NCBI GenBank assembly: GCA_004294445.1
Contig: REAZ01000010.1
Location: forward strand, 58,796 to 122,795
Direction: 5' to 3'
DNA: 64,000 bases
Source: Cytophagales bacterium
Lineage (GTDB): Bacteria > Bacteroidota > Bacteroidia > Cytophagales > Thermoflexibacteraceae
In this document: piece by piece, positions 8,946 through 19,536 of the stretch
Position numbering within the stretch: the first letter of the stretch is position 1
Layout of the letters: every line of letters starts with the position of its first letter
The notes under the pieces: generated by a model
Database searches by the model: none
Seen by the model: only the letters and a program-made list of their open reading frames with translations
Told to the model about the DNA's origin: nothing
Made by a program: the position numbers and the translations under genes

Positions 8946-10829
8946 TTACCAGATTACGGCGTATTTTATTTTTGCTTTGTTTGCGTCAAAAACTACATTA
9001 ACGAGTAGTTCTTTTTTATCCCCACTTTGGCGAATGATGGCTTTTGATTTTCCAATATCTACAATTTGGAGGTAATATTGTTTGCCATCAATGCTGTAAG
9101 AACCGTCTGGGAGTTGGCTAATGTCTTTCCCTTCTCCAATTTTTGCATACAAATTTGTATGGCTTGCCGCACTGCTAATGCTAATTTCCCTGCTCAATAT
9201 TTTGTTATCATCTTCGGGCAAAATACGGTCGTCTATTTGCATATCGTTGTAAAAATATTTGAAAATAGGTCTGCCATTTTCATCAATGTCGTAGCCTTTG
9301 ATTTTGAAGCCATCATTTTCACTATATTTACTTGTCCATGAAGCATTTGCATCTGCTAAGGTGAGTAAGATAGGGGCAGAAAAAAGCTGCATAGGATTGC
9401 CGAGTGCTGTAGCAACTTGGCTGCCGCCTCTGTCTTGCCACATTCCCGTAACGTCTAAGAAATCACCTCGCCAAACTTGAAAAAGTGCGCCCTGCTTCAT
9501 GTTGTAAGAATAATTTATTTTACTAATTTCACCAATGGAAATTACGTGTGTAAGTTTTTCATCTTTGAAATCCATAAAAGTGCGCAAAATTTCGGGCTTT
9601 TGTTTTGGATTCGTGTAAATTGCTCCTTCGGATGCTACAAAAGGAATAGAGCCAAGTGAGTGCAAATCTTGTCTATGAATACCATTTCCTTCTACCGATA
9701 AGCCCAAAGCAACGGGAATCCAGTTAGTATTTTTTTTGTAAGCGACTTCAAAAGAATGTTTGCCCGCACTTAAACTTACTATTTCTGTGCGTGGCTCCCC
9801 GAACCAACTTTCAAATTTGTTTTCTTTTACAGCTATTTTCCCATCGATGAGCAAATGACTGCTTCCTCCTTGATGAATCGTGAAGTAATAATCTCCCGTT
9901 TCAGGAATACTTACTTCTCCTACAAAACGGAGGGCAAAATTATTGTCTTCGCAAGCAAGTTCGCTACTGACGAACTCTGCTTTCCCTTGCTTTACTACCT
10001 TCACAGTATCAAATTTGGGGATTCCATTAAAAATACCTTTGTAGCATTGATAAGTAATATTTTCTAATCTAAGTGGTTGTTTATCAAAGCGTTTGTAGCG
10101 AATGTTGCGAAAAGCTACGGCGCCATGGTCGCCTTGGATACGCAAAGGAGCAAAAGCAACTTCTTGTTCGGAAACTGCCCCTCTGGTAACTCCCGATAGC
10201 TCAACATTGTCATGCACCAACATTCCATTGTGAACGACTTTGATAAATTTTGCATTTGCTATTTTTTTGCCGCTGGCATCAAAACGTGGAGCTTGAAATT
10301 CGATGCGCAAAGTTTGCCAAAGTCCTGGAGCCTTGCTTGCATTCATGCGTGGAGGATGCCCTTGATACCCTTTTTGTCCATCGGGTTTGCTTTCGTCCCA
10401 TCTTTCGTAGATACCTGCACAGTCGCCTGCTTTCGGATTTTTCTTTCCCCACGAATCAAGGAGCTGTAGTTCGTACCTACTTTGGAGGTAAATGCCAGAA
10501 TTAGAACCTTTTGGCATCATAAATTCTAACTCTATCTCTATATCGCCATGCTCCCAAGCCCCAAAAAGGTCGTCTTTTGCTTTATCGGAAGGTAGGTTTA
10601 CCAATGTGCCTGCCCCTGCTGTTGCTTTCATCATATTTTGCTGATTGCGGTCAGCATAGACATCTCCTACAATTTGCCAGTTGGTAGATGGGTTCTTAAA
10701 ATTACTCAAATCGGTGAGCGAAAAAGGAGTAAAAGGGTATTCTTGCCCTACTGCCATCGTTTGTAGTAGGAGGGCAAACAAAAAGCATAAAACGAATGAT
10801 TTTATGCTTATGTTGAATTTTTGATTCAT
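8946..10829 (-). CDS. exported DUF1080 (3-keto-disaccharide hydrolase-like) protein with PA14-like domain
   Basis: Exported protein of 627 residues with a signal peptide ending near TMAVGQ (residue 29). Residues 35-245 form a DUF1080 lectin-like/3-keto-glucoside hydrolase jelly roll (WEHGDIEIELEFMMPKGSNS, GIYLQSRYELQLLDSWG). Residues 255-380 look like a PA14-type carbohydrate-binding module (GDYYFTIHQGGSSHLLIDGK, SAGKHSFEVAYKK). The last 240 residues are a further unassigned domain seen in similar proteins. The family acts on oxidised glycosides, which fits the sugar-dehydrogenase-like cytochrome gene that follows. The four-helix-bundle gene now sits between them. Confidence 0.8.
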   Translation of the reverse strand: MNQKFNISIKSFVLCFLFALLLQTMAVGQEYPFTPFSLTDLSNFKNPSTNWQIVGDVYADRNQQNMMKATAGAGTLVNLPSDKAKDDLFGAWEHGDIEIELEFMMPKGSNSGIYLQSRYELQLLDSWGKKNPKAGDCAGIYERWDESKPDGQKGYQGHPPRMNASKAPGLWQTLRIEFQAPRFDASGKKIANAKFIKVVHNGMLVHDNVELSGVTRGAVSEQEVAFAPLRIQGDHGAVAFRNIRYKRFDKQPLRLENITYQCYKGIFNGIPKFDTVKVVKQGKAEFVSSELACEDNNFALRFVGEVSIPETGDYYFTIHQGGSSHLLIDGKIAVKENKFESWFGEPRTEIVSLSAGKHSFEVAYKKNTNWIPVALGLSVEGNGIHRQDLHSLGSIPFVASEGAIYTNPKQKPEILRTFMDFKDEKLTHVISIGEISKINYSYNMKQGALFQVWRGDFLDVTGMWQDRGGSQVATALGNPMQLFSAPILLTLADANASWTSKYSENDGFKIKGYDIDENGRPIFKYFYNDMQIDDRILPEDDNKILSREISISSAASHTNLYAKIGEGKDISQLPDGSYSIDGKQYYLQIVDIGKSKAIIRQSGDKKELLVNVVFDANKAKIKYAVIW

Positions 10830-10894
10830 ATTTTACTGATTTTAATGGTTTTGTTAGTTCTTTATAAACTTTTTAGTTTTGGCAGAAAGGAATA

Positions 10895-10933
10895 AAAAAG
10901 CTGTTATCTTTCTGAAAAGATGACAGCTTTTTT
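10895..10933 (-). terminator. terminator after the DUF3467 gene
   Basis: The arms at 10895-10910 and 10917-10933 (AAAAAGCTGT / ACAGCTTTTT with a single mismatch) make a strong stem with a T tract on the minus strand. It lies immediately 3' of the stop at 10937. Confidence 0.75.
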
Positions 10934-10936
10934 AAT

Positions 10937-11251
10937 TTATGCTTCACCAATAGTGCCTCCAAAATTCATGGGGAAGCGGGCGGCTTCTTCCACGTATTTT
11001 ATTTTTCCGAAATTTGCTTCGTATTTTTCTATATTTTCCTTTAAAGCCAAAAGTAATCGCTTTGCGTGTTCGGGCGTAATTACAATACGTGATTTTACTT
11101 TTGCCTTTGGTACACCGGGCATAATGCGAATAAAATCTACTACAAACTCACTATTTGAGTGTGCTATCATGGCTAAATTTGCATATACACCTTCTGCCAT
11201 TTCTTCGGAAAGTTCAATACTAATTTGCTGATTATCTTCGTCTTGATTCAT
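10937..11251 (-). CDS. DUF3467 family protein
   Basis: Acidic protein of 104 residues of the DUF3467 family, common as a single-copy gene in Bacteroidota and of unknown function. It shows family features such as GVYANLAMIAHSNSEFVVDF (about 22-41), GVPKAKVKSRIVITPEHAKR (about 47-66) and a helical tail. It has no signal peptide and is probably cytoplasmic. It follows sucC by 83 bases but is separated from it by a hairpin and followed by a terminator, so it is probably its own unit. Confidence 0.85.
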   Translation of the reverse strand: MNQDEDNQQISIELSEEMAEGVYANLAMIAHSNSEFVVDFIRIMPGVPKAKVKSRIVITPEHAKRLLLALKENIEKYEANFGKIKYVEEAARFPMNFGGTIGEA

Positions 11252-11279
11252 GTTGGTTTTAAAAGTTTGAGGTTTTAAA

Positions 11280-11326
11280 AGTTTGAGGTTTGAAGTAAAT
11301 AAACCTCAAATTTCAAACCTCAAACT
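11280..11326. terminator. hairpin downstream of sucC
   Basis: Perfect 15-base arms AGTTTGAGGTTTGAA (11280-11294) and TTCAAACCTCAAACT (11312-11326) lie between sucC and the DUF3467 gene. The motif AGTTTGAGGTTT is also repeated at 11267-11279. It probably ends sucC transcription, though the T tract is weak. Confidence 0.5.
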
Positions 11327-11334
11327 ATAATTAT

Positions 11335-12525
11335 TTATGCCATAGCCTCTTTTACGCTTTGAGCTGCGTCTTTGAGCAAGATAGCGGGTGTAATTTTTAG
11401 CCCTGATTCAGCCAAAATTTTTGCTCCTTCTTCGGCATTTGTGCCTTGCAAACGAACAATAATTGGTACTTTTATGTCGCCAATTTTCTTATATGCTTCC
11501 ACAACTCCGTTTGCTACTCTATCGCAACGTACAATTCCTCCAAAAATATTAATGAGGATAGCTTTTACATTCGGGTCTTTCAAAATGATTCGGAAACCTG
11601 CTTCTACGGTCTGAGCATTTGCCCCACCGCCTACGTCAAGGAAGTTTGCAGGTTCACCGCCAGAAAGTTTGATAATATCCATTGTTGCCATTGCCAAGCC
11701 CGCCCCATTTACCATACAGCCTACGTTGCCATCTAATTTGACATAGTTTAGCCCTGATGCAGAAGCTTCTACTTCCAGAGGGTCTTCTTCAGCCAAATCT
11801 CTCATATCAGCCAATGCCTTATGACGGAAAAGAGAATTGTCGTCTAAATTCACCTTTGCATCTACGGCAAGAATCTGATTATCAGATGTTTTAAGCACAG
11901 GGTTTATTTCAAAGAGAGAAGCGTCAATACTTTCATACGCTTTGTAAAGAGCAAAGAGAAACTTTACCATTTCTTTGAAACCGTTGCCTTCTAAGCCAAA
12001 GGCAAAGGCAATTTTGCGCGCTTGGAAAGGCTGCAAGCCTACACTTGGGTCTATCCATTCCTTCATGATTTTTTCAGGCGTTTCATGGGCTACTTTTTCG
12101 ATGTCCATACCGCCTTCTGTGCTGGCAATGATTACGTTACATCCCTTTGCTCTATCAAGCATGATGCTCAGATAGTATTCCTTTGGCTCTGATGCACCAG
12201 GATAATATACGTCTTGGGCAACCAAGATTTTATGCACTTTTTTGCCTTCAGCACCTGTTTGGGGAGTTACCAACTGCATACCCAATATTTGCTTTGAAAG
12301 CTCATCAACTTGCTCATAGTTTTTTGCCAACTTGATGCCTCCGCCTTTGCCTCTGCCCCCTGCGTGTATTTGAGCCTTGATAACGAACCACTTAGTACCT
12401 GTTTCGGTATTAAGCTGGCGAGCGGCTTCTACTGCTGCCTGTGGCGTAGTTGCTACGATGCCCTCTTGGACTCTTACACCATAGCTTTTCAAAATGTCCT
12501 TTGCCTGATATTCGTGAATATTCAT
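11335..12525 (-). CDS. sucC: succinyl-CoA synthetase subunit beta (ADP-forming)
   Basis: TCA-cycle enzyme subunit that, with SucD, interconverts succinyl-CoA and succinate with formation of ATP. The 396 residues show the ATP-grasp fold: MNIHEYQAKDILKSYGV at the start, VIKAQIHAGGRGKGGGIKLA (about 48-67), and SLFEINPVLKTSDNQILAVD (about 196-215) with metal ligands. The CoA-ligase half follows with LDGNVGCMVNGAGLAMATMD (about 258-277) and ILINIFGGIVRCD (about 322-334). Length is close to E. coli SucC (388). sucD is not adjacent, which is common in this phylum. Confidence 0.96.
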   Translation of the reverse strand: MNIHEYQAKDILKSYGVRVQEGIVATTPQAAVEAARQLNTETGTKWFVIKAQIHAGGRGKGGGIKLAKNYEQVDELSKQILGMQLVTPQTGAEGKKVHKILVAQDVYYPGASEPKEYYLSIMLDRAKGCNVIIASTEGGMDIEKVAHETPEKIMKEWIDPSVGLQPFQARKIAFAFGLEGNGFKEMVKFLFALYKAYESIDASLFEINPVLKTSDNQILAVDAKVNLDDNSLFRHKALADMRDLAEEDPLEVEASASGLNYVKLDGNVGCMVNGAGLAMATMDIIKLSGGEPANFLDVGGGANAQTVEAGFRIILKDPNVKAILINIFGGIVRCDRVANGVVEAYKKIGDIKVPIIVRLQGTNAEEGAKILAESGLKITPAILLKDAAQSVKEAMA

Positions 12526-12744
12526 TTTTTGAGTTATGAATGATGATTTATTGAAATTAATAGCGTGTTTTTTGTCGTGAAGATTCTTTTTTTTATAACT
12601 ATTGAGTAACTGTTAATCAACAATTTGAGATGCTTTGTCGCCAAAAACGCTAACTCAATAATTTTATATATTGGAATCTTTTTCAAAAATAATTAAATTG
12701 CGGTGTAATAAAACATTTTCACTCAAAAAATTTTACTTGGCGTT

Positions 12745-13179
12745 ATGAATTACCTAAAAAAAACAAATTACAGTCTGTTTTTGCTCTTGTTTTGCTTCCT
12801 TATTCTGTCATGCACCCGTAGTGCCGATTTTGCTTCCCCTGCCGATGTCTTGGTTATTAGCGACAGCGATATTCTTGGACGCTGGCAGATAGATAAATAC
12901 ATAGAGGGGGGCATAGACGAGTCTGCGGAGTTTGCAGACGTAACGGTTGATTTTGGAAAAGAAAATAAGGTAATCATTTTCAAAAATAATAGCAAGATAT
13001 ACGAAGGTTCTTGGCGAATTAGACTTAACAAAAGCGAACTCGCCATCAACATTTTTAATGCAATAGACCCCTATGACGAGTTCGAGGGAGATTGGTATGT
13101 TACTAAAAAAGATGCGAATACGCTATGGATTCTAAACATCAAATCTCTTGGAAAAGAGGAGTTTAGAATGAGCAAATAA
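12745..13179 (+). CDS. small lipoprotein with lipocalin-like fold
   Basis: Predicted lipoprotein of 144 residues. A hydrophobic signal ends in a lipobox (LILSC, acylated Cys23). The mature part has a pattern common to small Bacteroidota lipocalin-like domains (ILGRWQIDKYIEGGID, VIIFKNNSKIYEGSWRI, ALNIFNAIDPYDEFEGDWYV-like strands). The function is unknown. Its stop lies 2 bases from that of the convergent ABC-F gene. Confidence 0.7.
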   Translation: MNYLKKTNYSLFLLLFCFLILSCTRSADFASPADVLVISDSDILGRWQIDKYIEGGIDESAEFADVTVDFGKENKVIIFKNNSKIYEGSWRIRLNKSELAINIFNAIDPYDEFEGDWYVTKKDANTLWILNIKSLGKEEFRMSK

Positions 13180-13181
13180 TA

Positions 13182-14879
<1,698 letters not shown>

Positions 14880-15126
14880 TCAGATTATAAAAAAACGATA
14901 TGTTAAGTGCTTCCCATTGTCCATAATCTAAATGGATTTTAATTTAATATAGATATAAGAATTTAAACTTTTGGAAAAAGTGTATTGCCTACGTAAAAGC
15001 TATACTATTCCCATGGCAGAGCAATTAGTTGCTTTTGAAATGCGAATAGGGGGGGAAGTCTAAATGTTTGGCATGAAGTCTATGCCATTTTAGGAATGGG
15101 ACAGTCTTTTTTATAAAATAATTCCC

Positions 15127-15310
15127 TAAATCACAAAAGAATAAAAGTGATAAAGAGTGTTTATTACCTTGTTTTCTGCTCATAAAATACAATTCTATAA
15201 CTTATTGACATACAGATAGTTAAACCAATCATACATAATAATATTACATAAACTATTGATAATAAGATAATTACAATAAGTTATATAATAAAGTTTATGT
15301 ATAATAAAAA
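15127..15310 (+). repeat. 184-base dispersed noncoding repeat, copy A
   Basis: This stretch lies in the 544-base gap between the ABC-F start and the histidine-kinase stop. It matches the reverse complement of 29261-29444 over its full length. Near-identical blocks are TAAATCACAAAAGAATAAAAG at the start, AGTTAAACCAAT then ATACATAATAATATT in the middle, and AAGTTATATAATA near the end. An imperfect hairpin (AAAGTGATAAA / TTTATTACCTT) is kept in both copies. The rest of the gap (14849-15126) holds no gene I can support. Confidence 0.75.
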
Positions 15311-15342
15311 CTAAATTATTTTTAATTATATATAGTATATCA

Positions 15343-17355
15343 TTAAGGCAAATATACTTTTAAGGTAGTCCCTACGTCCAATTTACTTTTTATTTCGATA
15401 GTTCCATTTAAAAACTCTACTTGAGTTTTCACCAAATAAAGGCCTAAGCCTTTCCCTTCTACATGGTCGTGCATTCTTTGGTACAGTCCAAATATCTTAT
15501 ATTGGTCTAAATTCGTCAAATCAATGCCTATGCCATTGTCATGGATGGCAATACATACCAAATCATTGACTAAAATAGAGTCGATAGTGATAACTAATTT
15601 TCTTTTCTTAGATTGGTATTTAATGGCATTAGAAATGAGATGAAAGAGAATACTTTGTATATAGCTTTTAATAGAAACAAATGTATCTACTTGGAGATTA
15701 TATTGTATTGTAATGTCTTTACTTTCTATTTGTTCGCTAAAATAATTTAAAACAACACAGATTTTTTCTTCCAAATTTATAATTTCCTTTACAGAGGTAA
15801 AGTCTTTGCGTATAGAAATTATATACGTCAAATCTTTGATAACTTCGTCTAAATCAATAGTAGTTTTTTGTAAATGAGTAAAAATTTCTTGGTTAGATTG
15901 GCTGAGTATCTCATCTTTATCAAAAATATTTGTTAGCCCTAATATGCGTGCTACGGGGGCGCGCAGGTTGTGAGAAATGATGTAGGAAAATTGTTCTAAA
16001 TCTTGGTTTTGCTTAGAGAGGCTTTCAATCGTAAGTTTGAGTTCGTGAGTTCGTTCATTTACTACTTTTTCCAAATTATTGTTAAGCAAACTCATTTCTT
16101 CATTTTGTTGGTTTAGTTCCTCATTAATTGCTTGTAATCTTTCTCTTTGCTCCTGTATATAAGCATTTTGGGAGATAACAATCAGATTTGTTTTTTTGAT
16201 TTTTCGATAATTGTAGTAGAGAATATACCCAAAAATACAAAGCATGGTAAAACCAATACCAAGACCATATTTTGCCATTCTTTCCTCTGCAATTATTTTT
16301 GCGTTTAGCCTGATAGTAATATTTTGTTTCTCTATTTCGTACTGTTTTTCCTTGATTTCATAATTTGCCTGTAAACCCGCAACAGCGTTTATTTTGTCTT
16401 TGTTATAGATACTATCTTTGAGTACAAGCATCTGCTCATGATGATATAGGGCTGTGTTTATATCTTTTTTACTTTTGTACGTTAAATACATGACTTCATG
16501 TATTTGGAGCATCTGATGCTTTGAATTGGTCAAAGAAACAGATTTTAGTGCCTCTTTGCCGTATATGATGGCACTGTCCAGTTGCCCCATTACTTGATGT
16601 ATTTTGGCAATGCTTTTTAAAACGTTTGTTGTAAGTACGATATCTTCTTGGGTTTTATTTGCCTGTAGGGATTGATAGAAGAATGAAAGTGCTTTTCCGT
16701 ACTCTTTTTGTGAATAGTAAGCTCTTCCAAGAAATAGCAAGCAATCGCCTTGTCTGTCTTTTCTATTAAATTGTTTTGCAATTTTCAATGATTTGGTAAG
16801 TATTTCAATTGCTTCAGTATATTTTTTTTGTTCTACGTAAAGTTTGCCTAATCTGTTCATTGCCGCAGAGATAGTATTATTATTTGTTTTTATTTGGGCT
16901 ACTTCCAAAGACTGTTCGTAATATACTTTCGCCTTGTCGTAATCTTGTTGCATGAAATAAACATTTCCGACAATGCCGAGACAAGCAGATTTGATTTGTA
17001 AATAATTTGTATTTCTTGTTTTTTCAATGGCATCAAATGCGTATTTCAGACATTGTGCATAGTTACTTTCCACATAATAAATATAACTTATATTTCGTAA
17101 GGATAGGGCTATTCCGTAGGTATAATTAATTTTTTTGGCTATTTCCAAACTCAAATTTCCATATTCCATTGCTTTTTTTGTATCATAACTTGCATACTCA
17201 TAGACAATATCTGTGATGATATTTACTTTGATTGTATCCTCTTTCGTGGCAGATAACTGATACAAAAGACTGTCTATTACTGTCTGCTTTTGTGCTATAC
17301 ATTGGATATAACAAGCAAAGAATAGTGGAAATAAAAGGGTTAACTTTTTGCACAT
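15343..17355 (-). CDS. TPR-containing membrane sensor histidine kinase
   Basis: Sensor kinase of 670 residues. A signal peptide (ends near CIAQ, residue 22) is followed by about seven tetratricopeptide repeats in the periplasm (residues 30-320, e.g. GNVYFMQQDYDKAKVYYEQS). One membrane segment follows at about 357-378 (GLGIGFTMLCIFGYILYY) and then a coiled coil (380-450). The phospho-acceptor site is SYIISHNLRAPVARILGL with His at about 460. The ATPase domain (540-670) has SNAIKYQSKKRK (N box), IHDNGIGIDL (G1) and GKGLGLYLVK (G2). No response regulator is adjacent, so it is an orphan kinase. It is a typical Bacteroidota architecture; the signal is unknown. Confidence 0.9.
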   Translation of the reverse strand: MCKKLTLLFPLFFACYIQCIAQKQTVIDSLLYQLSATKEDTIKVNIITDIVYEYASYDTKKAMEYGNLSLEIAKKINYTYGIALSLRNISYIYYVESNYAQCLKYAFDAIEKTRNTNYLQIKSACLGIVGNVYFMQQDYDKAKVYYEQSLEVAQIKTNNNTISAAMNRLGKLYVEQKKYTEAIEILTKSLKIAKQFNRKDRQGDCLLFLGRAYYSQKEYGKALSFFYQSLQANKTQEDIVLTTNVLKSIAKIHQVMGQLDSAIIYGKEALKSVSLTNSKHQMLQIHEVMYLTYKSKKDINTALYHHEQMLVLKDSIYNKDKINAVAGLQANYEIKEKQYEIEKQNITIRLNAKIIAEERMAKYGLGIGFTMLCIFGYILYYNYRKIKKTNLIVISQNAYIQEQRERLQAINEELNQQNEEMSLLNNNLEKVVNERTHELKLTIESLSKQNQDLEQFSYIISHNLRAPVARILGLTNIFDKDEILSQSNQEIFTHLQKTTIDLDEVIKDLTYIISIRKDFTSVKEIINLEEKICVVLNYFSEQIESKDITIQYNLQVDTFVSIKSYIQSILFHLISNAIKYQSKKRKLVITIDSILVNDLVCIAIHDNGIGIDLTNLDQYKIFGLYQRMHDHVEGKGLGLYLVKTQVEFLNGTIEIKSKLDVGTTLKVYLP

Positions 17356-17379
17356 AGTTTTTACTTGTTAAATATTAAG

Positions 17380-17387
17380 CAAACTTA
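17380..17387 (-). promoter_or_regulatory. -7 box of the TPR histidine kinase gene
   Basis: TAAGTTTG on the minus strand fits TAnnTTTG and lies 25 bases upstream of the ATG at 17355. The -33 region is poor. Confidence 0.4.
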
Positions 17388-17492
17388 AAGGTGTTATTTT
17401 TGATAAAACATTACATCATCCTTATCAAACTAAAATTCGCTTGTTAGTGTTTTAAAATTAGCTAAATATAGTCATTTTTTTATTGTTGTTAT

Positions 17493-18107
17493 CTACACCA
17501 AATATACTCTTAAACTTCTTGCTCCATGCGCTCCAATCACCAAAGACTGTTCTATGTCTGCCGTTTTTGAAGGACCTGCAAGGAAAAGCCCAAAACCTAT
17601 GCTAAATAAATCACTTTGAATCCTTTTGTATGCCTTGTGCATATTGCTAACTATGTTTTCTTTTTTCAAAACAATAATTAAGTGTTGGGTAATAAAAGGC
17701 AGCACCCGATGTCCACCAAAACAACTTTCATCGAGCCAAATAGCTCCATTTTCGGCTACGCCCATTTTCCCTTCTATAATTGCCAAGTCCACCGAAGCCA
17801 AATCATGGGCATCGCTGATTTCTCTAATATCTTTTCCTTGTATTTCCAAATTTGGTAATAAATTGATGACATGATGGTAATGTATTGTATCAATCTCTTT
17901 TTTGATAAAATCAAAATCTGCAGCCTCTATTGCCTCTCCGCCAATACTTTTGAGTACCTCTGCAAATCGTTGGGAGGCACTCCGCTGGATGTTATCGTCA
18001 AAGGCTGTATTTTCCCAATCGAGGTTGGTAGGCAGCACTACTTTTTCCGAAGGTTTATTTACCCTTATTTTTGCTAATATTTGTTCTCTGCTTGTCATTT
18101 TTGTCAT
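17493..18107 (-). CDS. lutC: LutC-type lactate utilisation protein (LUD domain)
   Basis: Third component of the LutABC L-lactate oxidase complex, which oxidises L-lactate to pyruvate independently of classical lactate dehydrogenases. The 204 residues are a LUD domain with SREQILAKIRVNKP at the N terminus, IIEGKMGVAENGAIWLDESC (about 112-131) and GFGLFLAGPSKTADIEQSLVIG (about 172-193, in parts), the usual C-terminal signature. It is the last gene of the rhamnose-lactate operon, 58 bases after lutB. A second ATG lies 9 bases inside. Confidence 0.9.
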   Translation of the reverse strand: MTKMTSREQILAKIRVNKPSEKVVLPTNLDWENTAFDDNIQRSASQRFAEVLKSIGGEAIEAADFDFIKKEIDTIHYHHVINLLPNLEIQGKDIREISDAHDLASVDLAIIEGKMGVAENGAIWLDESCFGGHRVLPFITQHLIIVLKKENIVSNMHKAYKRIQSDLFSIGFGLFLAGPSKTADIEQSLVIGAHGARSLRVYLV

Positions 18108-18165
18108 TATCCTATTGGTTTTTTTATGTTAGGAAGGGCTTTAAGATGTAATTTCTTATCAAAAA

Positions 18166-19536
18166 TTACATCTTTTGCTTCATATACCATTCCCTAAAAC
18201 TTTCTTTGGGAGCATCGGGCATTTCCCTATTTTTGAACCATTTGTTCAAAGAATTATTGACGGCAAAGGGGGCAAAACGCATAATTTCTCTGCCCATTTT
18301 CCCAACAAAGCGATAGACTTTTGGCTTAGAAAGTACGGTATTCATCAGTTTGATGCCCTGTGTTTTCTCAAATCCCGCATAGCCTTCTTGGGTGACTATC
18401 TGCCGCCATTTCCAAATCTGCTCATGTATGTTTATTTTTACGGGGCAAACGTTGGTGCAGCTACCGCAAAGTGTGGAGGCAAAAGGCAAATCGTTGTTTT
18501 GTTTCATGTCCAAATTGGGGGCAAGAATTATCCCAATAGGTCCTGCAACGGCATTGTGGTAAGAATGTCCGCCGCTTCGCCGATAAACGGGGCATGTATT
18601 CATGCACGCACCGCAGCGAATACATTTGAGGGAGTTTCTGAAATCTGCCCGCCCCAACTGCGTAGAGCGACCATTATCCACGATGATAATGTGCATTTCC
18701 TGCCCTGCTCTTGGTTTTTGAAAATGACTGGAATACGTGGTAATTGGCTGCCCTGTAGCACTTCGGGCAAGCAAACGAAGGAAAATACCCAAATTTTCTA
18801 TTTTGGGAATAATTTTTTCAAAGCCCATGCACGCAATATGTACTTTTGCCAAATGCGCTCCCATGTCTGCATTGCCTTCATTGGTGCAGACCACAAAACC
18901 GCCTGTTTCGGCGATGGCAAAATTTACGCCTGTAATTGCCAAATCTGCCGCTATGAATTTTCCTCTGAGGTGTTGCCTTGCTGCTTCAGTAAGGTACTGC
19001 GGGTCAGATGCACCTTTTTCCGTACCAAGATACTCGTGGAAAGTATCGCCAACGTCTTGCTTTTTGAGGTGGATAGCGGGCAGAACAATGTGGCTCGGCG
19101 GCTCATTGCGTAGCTGCACAATGCGTTCTCCCAAATCTGTATCAATGACTTCAATGCCGTTTTTCTCCAAAAAAGGATTCAAATGACATTCTTCGGTGAG
19201 CATAGATTTTGACTTCACTATTTTTTTAAAGTTATGCTTTTGCATTATCTCCAAAACAAGGGTATTATGCTCGGCAGCGTCAGTAGCCCAATGAACATGA
19301 ATGCCATTTTTCTGTGCCTTTTGCTCAAATTCGAGCAGGTAAGTATCCATATTCGCCAAAACATTTTCCTTGATTTGCGAAGCTGATTCCCTCAGTTCCT
19401 CCCATTCAGGAATAGCAAAAGCGGCTTTATCGCGTTTTTGGCGGATAAACCAAAGAGATTCATCATGCCAATCTACACGCGATTCATCTTTGTTGAAAGT
19501 ATCAGATGCCTGTGAATGTGTCAATGAGTGTGTCAT
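18166..19536 (-). CDS. lutB: LutB-type lactate utilisation iron-sulfur protein
   Basis: Iron-sulfur subunit of the L-lactate oxidation complex (LutB/LldF). The 456 residues hold an N-terminal LUD domain (ADLAITGVNFAIAETGGFVV about 197-216) and two 4Fe-4S motifs, CIRCGACMNTCPVYR (about 306-320) and CGSCTNVCPVKI (about 357-368). A helical C terminus completes it. The start ATG overlaps the lutA stop by 4 bases (19533-19536), so the two are translationally coupled. Confidence 0.93.
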   Translation of the reverse strand: MTHSLTHSQASDTFNKDESRVDWHDESLWFIRQKRDKAAFAIPEWEELRESASQIKENVLANMDTYLLEFEQKAQKNGIHVHWATDAAEHNTLVLEIMQKHNFKKIVKSKSMLTEECHLNPFLEKNGIEVIDTDLGERIVQLRNEPPSHIVLPAIHLKKQDVGDTFHEYLGTEKGASDPQYLTEAARQHLRGKFIAADLAITGVNFAIAETGGFVVCTNEGNADMGAHLAKVHIACMGFEKIIPKIENLGIFLRLLARSATGQPITTYSSHFQKPRAGQEMHIIIVDNGRSTQLGRADFRNSLKCIRCGACMNTCPVYRRSGGHSYHNAVAGPIGIILAPNLDMKQNNDLPFASTLCGSCTNVCPVKINIHEQIWKWRQIVTQEGYAGFEKTQGIKLMNTVLSKPKVYRFVGKMGREIMRFAPFAVNNSLNKWFKNREMPDAPKESFREWYMKQKM

